From the NCBI RefSeq assembly GCF_024448695.1, contig NZ_JAMOHY010000013.1:1-64000 (forward strand): a stretch of DNA of 64,000 bases. The letters are read 5' to 3'. Under the pieces are notes generated by a model that was not told where the DNA came from, ran no database searches, and saw only the letters and a list, made by a program, of their open reading frames with translations. This document shows positions 1-9,212 of the stretch, in pieces. Each line of letters begins with the position of its first letter. The first letter of the stretch is position 1. The position numbers and the translations under genes were made by a program. The stretch is from Stutzerimonas stutzeri. Its GTDB lineage: Bacteria; Pseudomonadota; Gammaproteobacteria; Pseudomonadales; Pseudomonadaceae.

Positions 1-53
1 CTTGGTGCGGGTTTTTTCGTTAAACCAGCTGTGCAGCCGTGGCTGCAGCCGAC

Positions 54-1388
54 TCAGCCTGCCGGTCTCGTGTCTTCGGCCGCCGGCTCACTGCTGTCAG
101 GCCGTTGGTTGCGGGTGGCCATGACCTGGTCAATCCGGTAGTTGTCGACGTCCATCACCTCGAAGGTGTAATCGCCCCAGACCACGCGGTCGGTGCGCCT
201 GGGTACGCGGCGAAGCATGGTCATCAGGAAGCCGGCGAGTGTCTCGTATTCGTCGTCGTGAGGAACGCTTTCGATATCCAGAGCCCGGCGCACATCCTGG
301 ATCGGCGTGATGCCATCGATCAGCCAGGAGTGCTCGTCGCGGCGGACAATCTGCTCCTCGTACCAGGGGGATACGAGATCACCCATGACGATGCTCATCA
401 CGTCGTTGAGTGTGATCAGGCCCACCAGCATGCTGTATTCGTTGAGGATCAGCGCAAAGGTCTCGCCGGCCTGACGGTACTGCTTCAGCACTTCGGCAAG
501 CGTAAGGCGGTCCGGCACCACCAGCGGCTTGTGGGTCAGTGTCGGGTCGGTAAGGGAAATGGGTTTGTCGCTCAGAACGCGCTGGAACAGATCCTTGATG
601 GTGACGTAGCCGATGATGTGATCGATGTCGCCATCGCACACCGGATACGCCGAATGGGGCTCGCTGGCGATGCGCGAACGGACCACTTCATCCGGGTCGT
701 CATGCAGGAAGAACACCACGCTGTCGCGGTGGGTCATGGCGCTGGGCAGCGTGCGGGTTTCCAGCTCGAAGATATTCTCGATGACCTGTTGCTCGCTGGC
801 GGCGAGGGTGCCGGCCTGAGCGCCTGCCTGAGTCATGGCCAGGATATCTTCCGAAGTGATCAGTTCTTCGCGCTTTTTAGGCAGGTTGAACAGTCTTATC
901 AGGCCGTTGGCCAGCCACACGTAGAACAGCACCAGTGGCTTGAGCAGCGTATTGAGCAACCCCATCGGGCCGATCACCCGCAGCGCCAAATGCTCGGGGA
1001 TGGCCATCGCCACCTGCTTGGGGATGAGGTCGGTAATGACGATGAATAGCGAGGTGATGATGACGAAGGAAATCACGAAACCCAGCGTGGCCGCGTGCGC
1101 GGCGGGGAAGTGGTTGGCCAGCAGTTCGGTAATCGGTGGGCTGAGCATGCCTTCGCCGACGATGCCGCCAAGAATCGCCAACGCGTTCATGCCGATCTGC
1201 ACCACCGTCAGGTAGTTGCCGGGGTTCCTCTGTACCTCGATCACGCGTTGCGCCTTGTCGCTGCCTTCATCGGACAACTGGCGAAGCTTCAACGGCCGCG
1301 AGGCAGCCAGGGCGATTTCCGCCAGTGCGAAGAACGAGCTGAAAAGAATCAACAGAAACAGTAGAAGCAGGCTTTGGGTAACACTCAT
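54..1388 (-). CDS. CNNM/CBS-domain membrane protein, HlyC/CorC family
   Basis: An inner-membrane protein of the HlyC/CorC (DUF21-CBS-CorC_HlyC) family, usually linked to divalent cation (Mg/Co) export or homeostasis. Of 444 residues, the first ~190 are hydrophobic transmembrane DUF21/CNNM sequence, with AEIALAASRP just after the first helix and a GEGMLSPP segment. Two CBS repeats follow (about 205-325, e.g. IIGYVTIKDLF and LVGLITLNDVM), then a C-terminal CorC_HlyC domain (about 345-430). I chose the ATG at 1388 (MSVTQS), which opens directly onto the first helix; an upstream in-frame ATG at 1427 would add 13 residues with no family character. It is transcribed leftwards, divergent from the next gene. 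Family assignment is firm; the ion transported is not deducible. Confidence 0.9.
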   Translation of the reverse strand: MSVTQSLLLLFLLILFSSFFALAEIALAASRPLKLRQLSDEGSDKAQRVIEVQRNPGNYLTVVQIGMNALAILGGIVGEGMLSPPITELLANHFPAAHAATLGFVISFVIITSLFIVITDLIPKQVAMAIPEHLALRVIGPMGLLNTLLKPLVLFYVWLANGLIRLFNLPKKREELITSEDILAMTQAGAQAGTLAASEQQVIENIFELETRTLPSAMTHRDSVVFFLHDDPDEVVRSRIASEPHSAYPVCDGDIDHIIGYVTIKDLFQRVLSDKPISLTDPTLTHKPLVVPDRLTLAEVLKQYRQAGETFALILNEYSMLVGLITLNDVMSIVMGDLVSPWYEEQIVRRDEHSWLIDGITPIQDVRRALDIESVPHDDEYETLAGFLMTMLRRVPRRTDRVVWGDYTFEVMDVDNYRIDQVMATRNQRPDSSEPAAEDTRPAG

Positions 1389-1569
1389 GGCAGGCATGTC
1401 GAAGTGGGCGAGGCGGGAGATTACCACGGTGCTGAATTGCGGTTTAGGCCCTCACGGCCTATTGCCGGGTTGGCAAGCACGGGCTGTCGCGCTGGACAAG
1501 GTGGCCGAACATCTGCACGATTCCTGCCGAGCGAATCAGCGTAGTTTGGCGCAAGCCAGCGGGAATCCG

Positions 1570-2865
1570 ATGAACACAAGCAAGCAACTGGACGAATATC
1601 AGCTAACCATCCGGGCGTTGTCCGACCGTATCGTCATGGCGCAGACCCCGGTGCGGGTGCTGGATGCGGTGAAATGGGACGAGAGTATTCGGCAGGACTT
1701 CTTCGCCTCGGGCTGTCGCGAACTGCCGAGGATCGATCGCAACTGGTACGAAGGCCGTCCCCTGGCCTTCGATCCCAGCGCCAAGAAGGAAGAGTTCCAG
1801 AACATCGAGCGCGATATCACCCGCCAACTGGGTCAGTTCAACCCGGTGGGGCAGATCATGCGGCGCATGTGCCGGGAATATCGCATGGTCATCCGCATGC
1901 TCGAAGCGCGTGGCACCGCGGACTTCGGACTGATCTCCCAAGAGCTCTACGGCGCGGCCTCGGACGCCTTCCATGCCGGGGACCCGACGCTTGCAGATCT
2001 TGGCCTGATGCTGTCCGACTACCTCAACAACATTGCCGACCGCGGCGATCTCAAGGATGAAGCCAAGACGCTCAATGCCCAGCAGGCAGTGGACATGCTG
2101 CAGCGACGGCTGGATCTGGTGTTCGGAGAAGGCGAGGGCGTCATTCGCGTCTTTGAATCCGACGGCATCCTCGCCGACGCCGCAGCCGGCGCTGATTACA
2201 TCAAGATCCGCAGTGACGCCATGTTCAACGAGCGTGACGTGCGCGCGCTGGAAGTGCACGAAGGACTGGTGCATGTAGGCACCACGCTCAACGGCCAGAA
2301 CCAGCCGATCTGCACCTTTCTGGCCAAGGGCCCGCCGTCCTCGACGGTAACCCAGGAAGGCCTGGCGATCCTGATGGAGGTGATTGCCTTCGCCTCCTAT
2401 CCGACCCGGCTGCGCAAGCTCACCAATCGCACCCGAGCCATCCATATGGCCGAGGAGGGCGCAGATTTCCTCGACGTCTTCGCTTTCTTCCGCGAGCAGG
2501 GTTACGACGATGAGGAGTGCTACAGCAACGCCAACCGTGTGTTCCGTGGCTCGACACCGGACGGTCTGCCCTTCACCAAAGACCTGTCCTATTTGAAGGG
2601 CTTTATCATGGTCTACAACTACATCCAGCTGGCGGTGCGCAAGGGCAAGCTGGAGCAGATCCCGCTGCTGTTCTGCGGCAAGACCACACTGGAAGACATG
2701 CGCACGCTGCGTCAGCTGGTGGACGAGGGCATGGTTGCGCCGCCTCGCTATCTGCCGCAGCAGTTCCAGGACCTCAACGCGCTGTCTGCCTGGATGTGCT
2801 TTTCCAACTTCCTCAATCACCTGAGTCTGGACCGCATCGAAGCCGATTACGCCAATATTCTCTGA
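1570..2865 (+). CDS. DUF1704 / 'QEGLA motif' protein, putative metallopeptidase
   Basis: A 431-residue protein of the DUF1704 family, commonly labelled flavohaemoglobin expression-modulating QEGLA motif protein. The QEGLA signature is at about residue 262 (TVTQEGLA). About 32 residues earlier (H at 230) is VHEGLVHVG, an HExxxH arrangement. As I recall, the eukaryotic relatives of DUF1704 (MATCAP tubulin carboxypeptidases) use HExxxH plus a downstream glutamate as zinc ligands, so this is probably a zinc peptidase rather than a regulator (inference). There is no signal peptide, so it is probably cytoplasmic. The start at 1570 (MNTSKQL) is preferred over the much longer upstream reading, which runs into the divergent gene. 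A small membrane protein gene follows 35 bp downstream. Confidence 0.85.
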   Translation: MNTSKQLDEYQLTIRALSDRIVMAQTPVRVLDAVKWDESIRQDFFASGCRELPRIDRNWYEGRPLAFDPSAKKEEFQNIERDITRQLGQFNPVGQIMRRMCREYRMVIRMLEARGTADFGLISQELYGAASDAFHAGDPTLADLGLMLSDYLNNIADRGDLKDEAKTLNAQQAVDMLQRRLDLVFGEGEGVIRVFESDGILADAAAGADYIKIRSDAMFNERDVRALEVHEGLVHVGTTLNGQNQPICTFLAKGPPSSTVTQEGLAILMEVIAFASYPTRLRKLTNRTRAIHMAEEGADFLDVFAFFREQGYDDEECYSNANRVFRGSTPDGLPFTKDLSYLKGFIMVYNYIQLAVRKGKLEQIPLLFCGKTTLEDMRTLRQLVDEGMVAPPRYLPQQFQDLNALSAWMCFSNFLNHLSLDRIEADYANIL

Positions 2866-2900
2866 ATGCCCGCAAACGACCTTTCCATACGAGACTACAG

Positions 2901-3209
2901 ATGTCCGAACGCAACCCCATCCCCTTGATTCTCACTGCCATCGGCAGTGTCTTCGGCACCATCGCCGTGCTGAGTTATTACGGCTACGTACACATCGCCA
3001 AACCCGAGGATGCGCTGCTGCTGGCTGACTACACCATGCTCAAGACCGTACCTGGCGAGGATTATCGGGTATCGCTGAAACCGGCTACTCAGATCGCGCA
3101 ATGTGTCGATGGCGTCCTGGTGCTGTTTGATACCGAGCAGAAAGGTCTGACCGGAGTGCTGGTGGATAGCAGAAAGCGTGCCGTGCGCTGCATGGAACAG
3201 GGGCTTTAA
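2901..3209 (+). CDS. small membrane-anchored hypothetical protein
   Basis: A 102-residue protein with one N-terminal hydrophobic segment (about residues 8-27, ILTAIGSVFGTIAVL) and a polar C-terminal part containing CVDGVLVLF and ending RCMEQGL. I do not recognise a family. The single helix and short soluble part suggest an inner-membrane-anchored protein facing the periplasm. It starts 35 bp after the DUF1704 gene on the same strand and may be co-transcribed with it. GC content and codon use look like the neighbours, so it is probably a genuine core gene. Confidence 0.65.
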   Translation: MSERNPIPLILTAIGSVFGTIAVLSYYGYVHIAKPEDALLLADYTMLKTVPGEDYRVSLKPATQIAQCVDGVLVLFDTEQKGLTGVLVDSRKRAVRCMEQGL

Positions 3210-3228
3210 GGGCGCTGATGGTGCTGAC

Positions 3229-3246
3229 CGAATGAATTCGGCCCTG
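3229..3246 (+). repeat. dispersed 18-bp REP-like sequence, copy 1
   Basis: The 18-mer CGAATGAATTCGGCCCTG occurs here and, as its exact reverse complement, at 19856-19873. A 15/18 version lies at 7309-7325/6. All three are in intergenic DNA just downstream of genes, as expected for REP-type elements. Confidence 0.6.
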
Positions 3247-3372
3247 ACAGGGATTGACCTGTGAAATTAGGTGTCGGCTGGCACCTTGGAACTTCGTCAC
3301 AACAACTTCCAGCGCCTTTGCCTGAGGCTCCCGGTGTCAGTAGCATCGGCACCACGCACAGAGGAGAGTTGC

Positions 3373-4290
3373 ATGCGCGCACGATTGGAAGTCTGTTTAC
3401 GAGCGGTCAATGAAGTTCTGCTCGGCAAGCAATCACAGGTGCAACTGGCAATGGCCTGCCTGCTGGCGCGGGGACATCTGCTGGTGGAAGACCTGCCCGG
3501 CATGGGCAAGACTACCCTGAGCCACACTCTGGCCAGGGTTATGGGACTGGAATTTCAGCGCATCCAGTTCACTTCCGACCTGCTGCCGGGCGATATTCTC
3601 GGCACTTCAGTGTTCGATAAGGACAGCGGGCAGTTCATCTTCCATCCGGGGCCGATCTTTGCCGAGCTGGTGCTGGCCGACGAGATCAACCGCGCCACAC
3701 CGAAAAGCCAGAGCGCCCTGCTTGAGGCGATGGAGGAGGGCCAGGTCACCATCGAGGGCGCCACCCGCCCACTACCAGACCCCTTTTTTGTAGTTGCTAC
3801 GCAGAATCCGGTCAGTTCCGGCGGCACCTTCGCCTTGCCGGAATCGCAGCTGGATCGTTTTCTCATGCGGCTGTCGCTGGGCTATCCGGCGAAAGCGGCG
3901 GAAAAGGCGTTGCTGCTGGGTGATTCGCGCCGTGACCTGCTGGCGCGGCTGGAGCCAGTGCTCGATCGCGCCACACTGGTGGCAATTCAGAGTGCGGTGA
4001 GCCAGGTTCGTGTCAGCGATGCATTGGTCGATTATGTGCTACGGCTGGTCGAAGCGACACGCACGCAGCCACAGTTTGCCTGGGGACTGTCGCCACGCGG
4101 CAGCCTTGCCTTGCTGGCAGCGGCACGCGCCTGGGCCTATCTGGATGATCGCGACTATGTGATCCCCGAGGATGTGCAGGCGGTGCTGCCCTCGGTAGCC
4201 GGACACCGGCTGCGCGAACGCGCCGATGCCGGCGGTCATGGTGGCGGGGCGCTGGTGCAGTGGCTGCTGCGCGAAGTGCCGGCGCTCTGA
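3373..4290 (+). CDS. MoxR-family AAA+ ATPase
   Basis: A 305-residue cytoplasmic MoxR ATPase, a chaperone-like AAA+ protein that usually works with the DUF58 and transglutaminase-domain proteins encoded next to it. Walker A is DLPGMGKTT (about 40-48) and Walker B with the ATPase core is VLADEINRATPKSQ (about 102-115). Sensor 1 is ATQNPV, and the C-terminal lid carries the WGLSPRGSLALL segment typical of MoxR. The start at 3373 (MRARLEV) follows a GAGGAGAG Shine-Dalgarno. First gene of a three-gene operon; DUF58 follows within 26-35 bp. Confidence 0.93.
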   Translation: MRARLEVCLRAVNEVLLGKQSQVQLAMACLLARGHLLVEDLPGMGKTTLSHTLARVMGLEFQRIQFTSDLLPGDILGTSVFDKDSGQFIFHPGPIFAELVLADEINRATPKSQSALLEAMEEGQVTIEGATRPLPDPFFVVATQNPVSSGGTFALPESQLDRFLMRLSLGYPAKAAEKALLLGDSRRDLLARLEPVLDRATLVAIQSAVSQVRVSDALVDYVLRLVEATRTQPQFAWGLSPRGSLALLAAARAWAYLDDRDYVIPEDVQAVLPSVAGHRLRERADAGGHGGGALVQWLLREVPAL

Positions 4291-4315
4291 TGCTGCCTCG
4301 CTCAATTCGCCAGCA

Positions 4316-5278
4316 ATGCGCACCATGAGGCTGCTGCCGCGTACCCGCGAGCGCTGGTTGCTCAAACGCATTCCGCCAGGACCCAACGTACGCCTCGACC
4401 AGCGACGGATTTTCATCATGCCCAGCGCAGTCGGCATGGCTTTCATGGTCGCTTTGTTGCTGATGCTGGTCGCGGCCATCAACTATCAGAACAGCCTGGC
4501 CTATGCGCTGACCTTTCTGCTTGGTTCGGTGTTCGTGGTGACCATCCTGCACACCTGGCGCAACCTGGCCGGCCTGGTGCTGCAGGCCGGTGGTGCGGAT
4601 GCGGTATTTCTCGGAGAACAGGCCCGCCTGCGGATCAGGCTGGAAAGTCGTGGCCGTCTGTATCAGGCCGTCGCGCTGGGCTGGCCGGCTGGCGAGCTGC
4701 AGCGGGTCGATGTGCCTGCTGGTGGCACCTGCGAGGTCGAAGTCAGCCTGCCGAGCGAACGCCGTGGCTGGCTGAGACCCGGTCGTTTGAGGATTGAAAG
4801 CCGCTTTCCGCTGGGGCTGTTGGTCGCCTGGAGCTGGGTTGATCTGCAGCTGGCGGCGCTGGTTTATCCTCGGCCGGTGGAGGGCGATCTGCCGCACGCC
4901 GTCGGCCTGGATGATGAGGATGAAGGCAGTCGTGCGCAGGGCCAAGGCGTGGATGATTATCAGGGTCTGCGAAACTGGCAGCCGGGTGACTCGCGGCGGC
5001 GGCTGCACTGGAAAGCCTTTTCCCGCGGTCAGGGATTGCTGGTGAAGGAGTTTTCCGCACTGGTCGGGCAGGAACCGCTGCTCGATCTGGATTCACTCGA
5101 TGGTGATCTGGAGGCGCGGCTATCACGGCTTTGTCATTGGGTTGTCGAGCTGTCGGCTCGCCAGCAACCCTTCACTTTGCGTCTTTCCGAACTGACAATT
5201 GGCCCGGATGCAGGCGCCGACCATCGCAGCCGTTGCCTGCGCGAGCTTGCGTTGTTTGGTCAAGAGGAGCAGGGCTGA
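4316..5278 (+). CDS. DUF58 domain protein (MoxR partner)
   Basis: A 320-residue DUF58 protein. Two hydrophobic segments near residues 40-85 (AFMVALLLMLVAAINY, FLLGSVFVVTIL) anchor it in the inner membrane. The DUF58 signature follows around residues 220-250 (DDYQGLRNWQPGDSRRRLHWK), and then the VKEF and LLDLDS elements of the vWA-like fold. It lies between MoxR and a TgpA-type transglutaminase, the usual operon for this family; the family's function is poorly defined and probably concerns the envelope. Start: ATG 4316 (MRTMRLL) or 4325; neither has a strong Shine-Dalgarno. Its TGA overlaps the ATG of the next gene, indicating translational coupling. Confidence 0.9.
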   Translation: MRTMRLLPRTRERWLLKRIPPGPNVRLDQRRIFIMPSAVGMAFMVALLLMLVAAINYQNSLAYALTFLLGSVFVVTILHTWRNLAGLVLQAGGADAVFLGEQARLRIRLESRGRLYQAVALGWPAGELQRVDVPAGGTCEVEVSLPSERRGWLRPGRLRIESRFPLGLLVAWSWVDLQLAALVYPRPVEGDLPHAVGLDDEDEGSRAQGQGVDDYQGLRNWQPGDSRRRLHWKAFSRGQGLLVKEFSALVGQEPLLDLDSLDGDLEARLSRLCHWVVELSARQQPFTLRLSELTIGPDAGADHRSRCLRELALFGQEEQG

Positions 5279-7275
5279 TGAGCAGCATCCAGCCCATCCC
5301 CCGCAACGGCCTGGTCTGGCTGCTGGTAGCGCAGGTGCTGGTAATCCTGCCGCACCTGGGGCATCTGCCGCTGTGGATCATCGGTCTCTGGCTCGGTTGC
5401 GCGACGTGGCGGATACGCATATTCCGCATGCAGGCGCGCTATCCGCGTGGCTGGATGAAGGCGCTGATGATGATCGGCGCCGGCTTCGGCGTATATTTTT
5501 CACGCGGCAGCCTGATCGGGCTGGAAGCCGGCGTGGTACTGCTGATCGCAGCGTTCATTCTCAAGCTGGTGGAAATGCGCAGCCGCCGAGATGCACTGGT
5601 ACTGGTTTTCCTTGGTTTCTTCATAGTGGTCACCAGCTATCTGTTCAACGACAGCCTGCTGGCCGGGCTCTACAGCCTGCTGCCGGTCACGGCGCTGCTG
5701 GCGGCAATGATCGGTCTGCAGCAGAGCGCTGGGGGAACTCATCCCTGGCCCACGCTGCGGCTGGCCGGTTCGCTGCTGCTGCAGGCGGTACCGCTGATGC
5801 TGCTGCTGTTCGTGCTGTTCCCGCGGTTCGGCCCGCTCTGGTCGTTGCCGCAGCCGAAGGAGCGGGCGGTTTCCGGGCTGGCCGACAGCATGTCGCCGGG
5901 CGATATCGCCGAGTTGAGCCGCTCTGCCGCGTTGGCCTTCAGGGCCAGCTTCGAGGGACCGATCCCCGAGCGGGATCGCCTGTACTGGCGCGCCGTTACC
6001 TTCGAGCGTTTCGATGGCCGGCGCTGGTCTCAGTCCTTCGCCGCCCAGGTGCCCCAGGCGCCGCAATGGACCCCGCGCGGCACGCCGCTGCGCTACAGCA
6101 TCGTCATGCAGCCCAGCGGTCGTCCCTGGCTGTATGCGCTGGATGTGGGCGAGGTCGCGGCGGACGACGTGCGCCTGATGAGCGACTTCCATCTGCAGCG
6201 TCGGCATCCGGTGGACAAGCCCTTGCTCTACCAGGCCACTTCCTGGCCGGACGCCCTGCGTGAGCCTAAGCCCTTGCCGGCCACCCTGGAGCGTTCCCTG
6301 CAGCTTCCCGGCGAAGGCAACCCGCGCGCACGTAGCTGGGCGGCACAACTGCGGCGTGAACATCAGGATCCCGAAGCGGTGGTGCAGGCGCTGTTGCGGC
6401 ATTTCAACCGGCAGCCCTACGGTTACACGCTGCGACCGCCGCCGGTAGGCAGTGAAATTGTCGATGACTTCCTGTTCGAGACCCTCAACGGCTTCTGCAT
6501 CCACTACGCAGGGGCGATGACCTTCGTTCTTCGTGCCGCCGGGATTCCCGCGCGGGTGGTCGCGGGCTACCAGGGCGGAGAATTAAATCCCGCCGGTAAC
6601 TATCTGTCGGTGCGCCAGCTCGACGCCCATGCCTGGGTTGAATACTGGATTGACGAGCGTGGCTGGGTCAGTGTGGATCCGACCTTTCAGGTCGCCCCGG
6701 AACGCATCGAGATGGGGCTTGAGGAGGCGCTGGTCGATGAGCAGGGCCTGCTTCAGGAGTCACCGATGACCCTGCGTCGCTACCGTGATATCGGCTGGCT
6801 GAACGAGCTGCGCTTTGGCTGGGAGAACCTCAACTACGGGTGGCAGCGCTGGGTTCTCGATTATCAGGGTGAGCGTCAGCTGCGAACTCTGGAGAGGATG
6901 TTCGGCAATATCGATGCGCGTCAGCTGGGGCTGCTGCTGGTCGCTTGCGCAGCCGTACTGATCGCACTGCTGGCTCTGCTGCTGCTCAAACCCTGGAAGT
7001 TCGAGCGTGATCCGCAGTTGCGTCTGTACCGTCGTTTCGAGCGCCTTCTGGCGCGACGCGGCGTGATCCGCCAGGACGGCGAAGGGGCGCGCGACTTCGC
7101 CGAACGGGCGGCACTCCAACTGCCCTCCATGGCTGAAACCATCGGTGAGTTTGCCCTGCTGTACGAGCGGGCACGCTATGCCGGCGAGGCGGTGGACAGG
7201 AACAGGATGCAGAATGTGCTGGCGAGGCTTGGACGACGCCTGCCGTGGCGTTCCGGGGTGCGTGAGACGCTGTAG
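5278..7275 (+). CDS. tgpA: TgpA-type membrane transglutaminase (DUF3488/transglutaminase-like)
   Basis: A 665-residue inner-membrane protein of the TgpA family: an N-terminal block of about six hydrophobic helices (residues 1-200, DUF3488), a periplasmic transglutaminase-like domain (about 330-500), one helix (about 545-570) and a DUF4129-like cytoplasmic tail. The catalytic triad is visible: Cys in NGFCIHYAGAM, His in DAHAWVEYW and Asp in GWVSVDPT. TgpA of P. aeruginosa is reported as essential or important for growth; that this is its orthologue is my inference from architecture and operon. ATG 5278 overlaps the TGA of the DUF58 gene. Confidence 0.9.
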   Translation: MSSIQPIPRNGLVWLLVAQVLVILPHLGHLPLWIIGLWLGCATWRIRIFRMQARYPRGWMKALMMIGAGFGVYFSRGSLIGLEAGVVLLIAAFILKLVEMRSRRDALVLVFLGFFIVVTSYLFNDSLLAGLYSLLPVTALLAAMIGLQQSAGGTHPWPTLRLAGSLLLQAVPLMLLLFVLFPRFGPLWSLPQPKERAVSGLADSMSPGDIAELSRSAALAFRASFEGPIPERDRLYWRAVTFERFDGRRWSQSFAAQVPQAPQWTPRGTPLRYSIVMQPSGRPWLYALDVGEVAADDVRLMSDFHLQRRHPVDKPLLYQATSWPDALREPKPLPATLERSLQLPGEGNPRARSWAAQLRREHQDPEAVVQALLRHFNRQPYGYTLRPPPVGSEIVDDFLFETLNGFCIHYAGAMTFVLRAAGIPARVVAGYQGGELNPAGNYLSVRQLDAHAWVEYWIDERGWVSVDPTFQVAPERIEMGLEEALVDEQGLLQESPMTLRRYRDIGWLNELRFGWENLNYGWQRWVLDYQGERQLRTLERMFGNIDARQLGLLLVACAAVLIALLALLLLKPWKFERDPQLRLYRRFERLLARRGVIRQDGEGARDFAERAALQLPSMAETIGEFALLYERARYAGEAVDRNRMQNVLARLGRRLPWRSGVRETL

Positions 7276-7308
7276 GGTCAGCTTCATTCGGTTCGCTACG
7301 GTTGAGGC

Positions 7309-7326
7309 CGAGTGAATCCGGCCCGG
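7309..7326 (+). repeat. degenerate copy of the 18-bp REP-like sequence
   Basis: CGAGTGAATCCGGCCCGG, 15 of 18 bases identical to the copies at 3229 and 19856, in the spacer after the tgpA-like gene. Confidence 0.4.
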
Positions 7327-7413
7327 ATTGACCAATATTCCCGGCCAGGCTGCGCGCGCATGCCGGCGGCCCGAGGCTAAGATGACGACCGATAACCCGC
7401 TTCAGAGGCAGAC

Positions 7414-8211
7414 ATGACCCTTTCCGAACTGATACAAGCCGTGCGCGACAAACCACAGGAGCTTGTCGTGCCCGCCAGCTGGGGGCAGGGCCGAGCGGGC
7501 TTTGGCGGGCTGGCGGCGGCGCTGGTGTACGAGACGATGCAGGCGCAGGTGCCGGAAGACCGTCCGGTACGCTCACTGGCCATCACCTTTGTCGGCCCGC
7601 TGCTGGTGGACACTCCGGTCAGTTTCGAGGCCCAGGTGCTGCGTGAAGGCAAGGCAGTCAGCCAGGTGCTCGGTCGGGCCATGCAGGACGGCCAGGTAGT
7701 GACGCTGGTGCAAGGCAGTTTCGGTGCTGCCCGCACGTCCGTCGTAGCGGTAGAGGCCGAGCCGGCCCCGAGCATGCCGGCGCTGGAGGCCTGTCATGAG
7801 TTGCCCTACATACCCGGTGTCACCCCTGAATTCACCCGACACCTGTCCATGCGCTGGGGCATTGGCGGCCTGCCGTTCAGCGGTAACACTTCGCGGGAAA
7901 TGGGCGGGTGGGTGCGTCAGCGTGGCGAAATAGCACGCGAACCCTTGACTGTCGCGCATCTACTGGCGCTGGTGGACGCCTGGCCTCCCGCCGTGCTGCC
8001 ACACCTCAAAGGCTTTGCCCCTGGTAGTTCGCTGACCTGGACCATTGAGTTCATCCAGCCGCAGCCAGACGTCAATACCCATGACTGGTGCCAGTACCGC
8101 GCCGTGATCGAGCACGCGCGCAACGGCTATGGCCATTGTGCCGCCGCGCTCTGGAGCCCGCAGGGCGAGTTGCTGGCTCTGAGCCGGCAAACAGTGACGG
8201 TTTTTGGCTGA
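7414..8211 (+). CDS. acyl-CoA thioesterase, TesB-like double hotdog
   Basis: A 265-residue cytoplasmic protein resembling the TesB-like acyl-CoA thioesterase family (two hotdog folds in one chain). The N-terminal half contains GWGQGRAGFGGLAAALV-like sequence (about 25-42) and SLAITFVGPL; the C-terminal half has LVDAWPPAVLPHLKG and LTWTIEFIQP, typical of acyl-CoA/4HBT_3 proteins. It would hydrolyse acyl-CoA to free acid and CoA. It stands alone, with a 138-bp spacer upstream, and converges with tatD. Substrate length cannot be told from sequence. Confidence 0.8.
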   Translation: MTLSELIQAVRDKPQELVVPASWGQGRAGFGGLAAALVYETMQAQVPEDRPVRSLAITFVGPLLVDTPVSFEAQVLREGKAVSQVLGRAMQDGQVVTLVQGSFGAARTSVVAVEAEPAPSMPALEACHELPYIPGVTPEFTRHLSMRWGIGGLPFSGNTSREMGGWVRQRGEIAREPLTVAHLLALVDAWPPAVLPHLKGFAPGSSLTWTIEFIQPQPDVNTHDWCQYRAVIEHARNGYGHCAAALWSPQGELLALSRQTVTVFG

Positions 8212-8227
8212 CGAAGTGCTGTGACTG

Positions 8228-9034
8228 TCAGGTCGACGGCAGAGACGGAATTCGGAAAAACTGCTGCGCGCAGGCCGTGCTGGTCGCTGCCAGTTCCTGT
8301 TCGCTCACACTGCGATGCCGTGCGACTTCACGCAGGACCTCGGGAAGAAAGGCAGGCTCGTTGTGCTTGGGCCGGGGGCGCAGCGTGCGCGGCAGCAGGT
8401 AGGGCGCATCGCTTTCAAGCATCAGTCGATCGCTGGGAATTTCACGAACCAGCGGATGCAGATGCGTTCCGCGGCGCTCGTCGCAGATCCAACCGGTGAT
8501 GCCGATGTGCAGATCAAGGTCGAGATAGGCATAAAGCGCGCGTTTTTCACCCGTGAAGCAGTGCACCACGGCAGCGCTGAGCTGGTCGCGAAAGGACCGG
8601 ACGATGTCCGCCAGGCGCTGGTCGGCCTCGCGCTCATGGAGAAAGACCGGCAGGCCGGTCTCCACCGCCAGTTGCAGTTGTTCTTCGAGGACGCGCTCCT
8701 GCTGTGCGCGTGGCGAAAGGTCGCGATGGAAGTCCAGCCCGCATTCGCCGACCGCGTGAACTTCGGGTTCGGCGAGCAATTGCTGGAGTGCCGTCGCGCT
8801 CTGTGAAGACCATTGGCTGGCTTCGTGGGGGTGTATACCGGCAGTGCAAAAGAGTCGCTGGCCGCTTTCGTCCATTTCGCGGCAGAGCATCAGAGCTGCT
8901 TCGCTTTCGCTCAGGCTGGTGCCGGTCAGTACCATTTGCATGACACCCGCGTCGTAGGCGCGGTCAAGGACGGCGCGAGGATCGCGACGGAAAGTCGGAT
9001 GAGTCAGATTGACGCCAATGTCGACAAGCTGCAT
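8228..9034 (-). CDS. tatD: TatD family metal-dependent DNase/hydrolase
   Basis: A 268-residue TIM-barrel hydrolase of the TatD family, a Mg-dependent 3'-5' exonuclease in E. coli. Family motifs: DIGVNLTH at the N terminus, [11 protein letters not shown] (about 66-76), [10 protein letters not shown] (about 95-104), VHCFTGEK (about 155) and [10 protein letters not shown] near residue 210. The DIGVNLT start, [12 protein letters not shown] and [10 protein letters not shown] match E. coli TatD itself rather than the YcfH/YjjV paralogues. It is divergent from the lytic transglycosylase gene across an unusually AT-rich spacer. Confidence 0.92.
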   Translation of the reverse strand: MQLVDIGVNLTHPTFRRDPRAVLDRAYDAGVMQMVLTGTSLSESEAALMLCREMDESGQRLFCTAGIHPHEASQWSSQSATALQQLLAEPEVHAVGECGLDFHRDLSPRAQQERVLEEQLQLAVETGLPVFLHEREADQRLADIVRSFRDQLSAAVVHCFTGEKRALYAYLDLDLHIGITGWICDERRGTHLHPLVREIPSDRLMLESDAPYLLPRTLRPRPKHNEPAFLPEVLREVARHRSVSEQELAATSTACAQQFFRIPSLPST

Positions 9035-9037
9035 GAA

Positions 9038-9103
9038 AGCCTCATATATGAAATTAAAATATAACTATAAAAATCAATAATTTAAATTATATAGCTCAAG
9101 TTG
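9038..9103. promoter_or_regulatory. AT-rich divergent promoter region
   Basis: About 60 bp of almost pure A/T between divergent tatD and the MltF-like gene, with several TATAAT-like hexamers on both strands. The rest of the window is strongly GC-rich. It probably holds the promoters of both genes and could attract H-NS-like MvaT/MvaU proteins (inference). Confidence 0.4.
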
Positions 9104-9212
9104 TATGTCGGTCTTGGCTGGCGAGTGGACCGTTGCTGTGAGAACCTTCGCCGCCTTGCGCCAGGTCTGGCCGCACGCATCTTGTTCAATTTTGAGCCGA
9201 TATTTATCGCTG

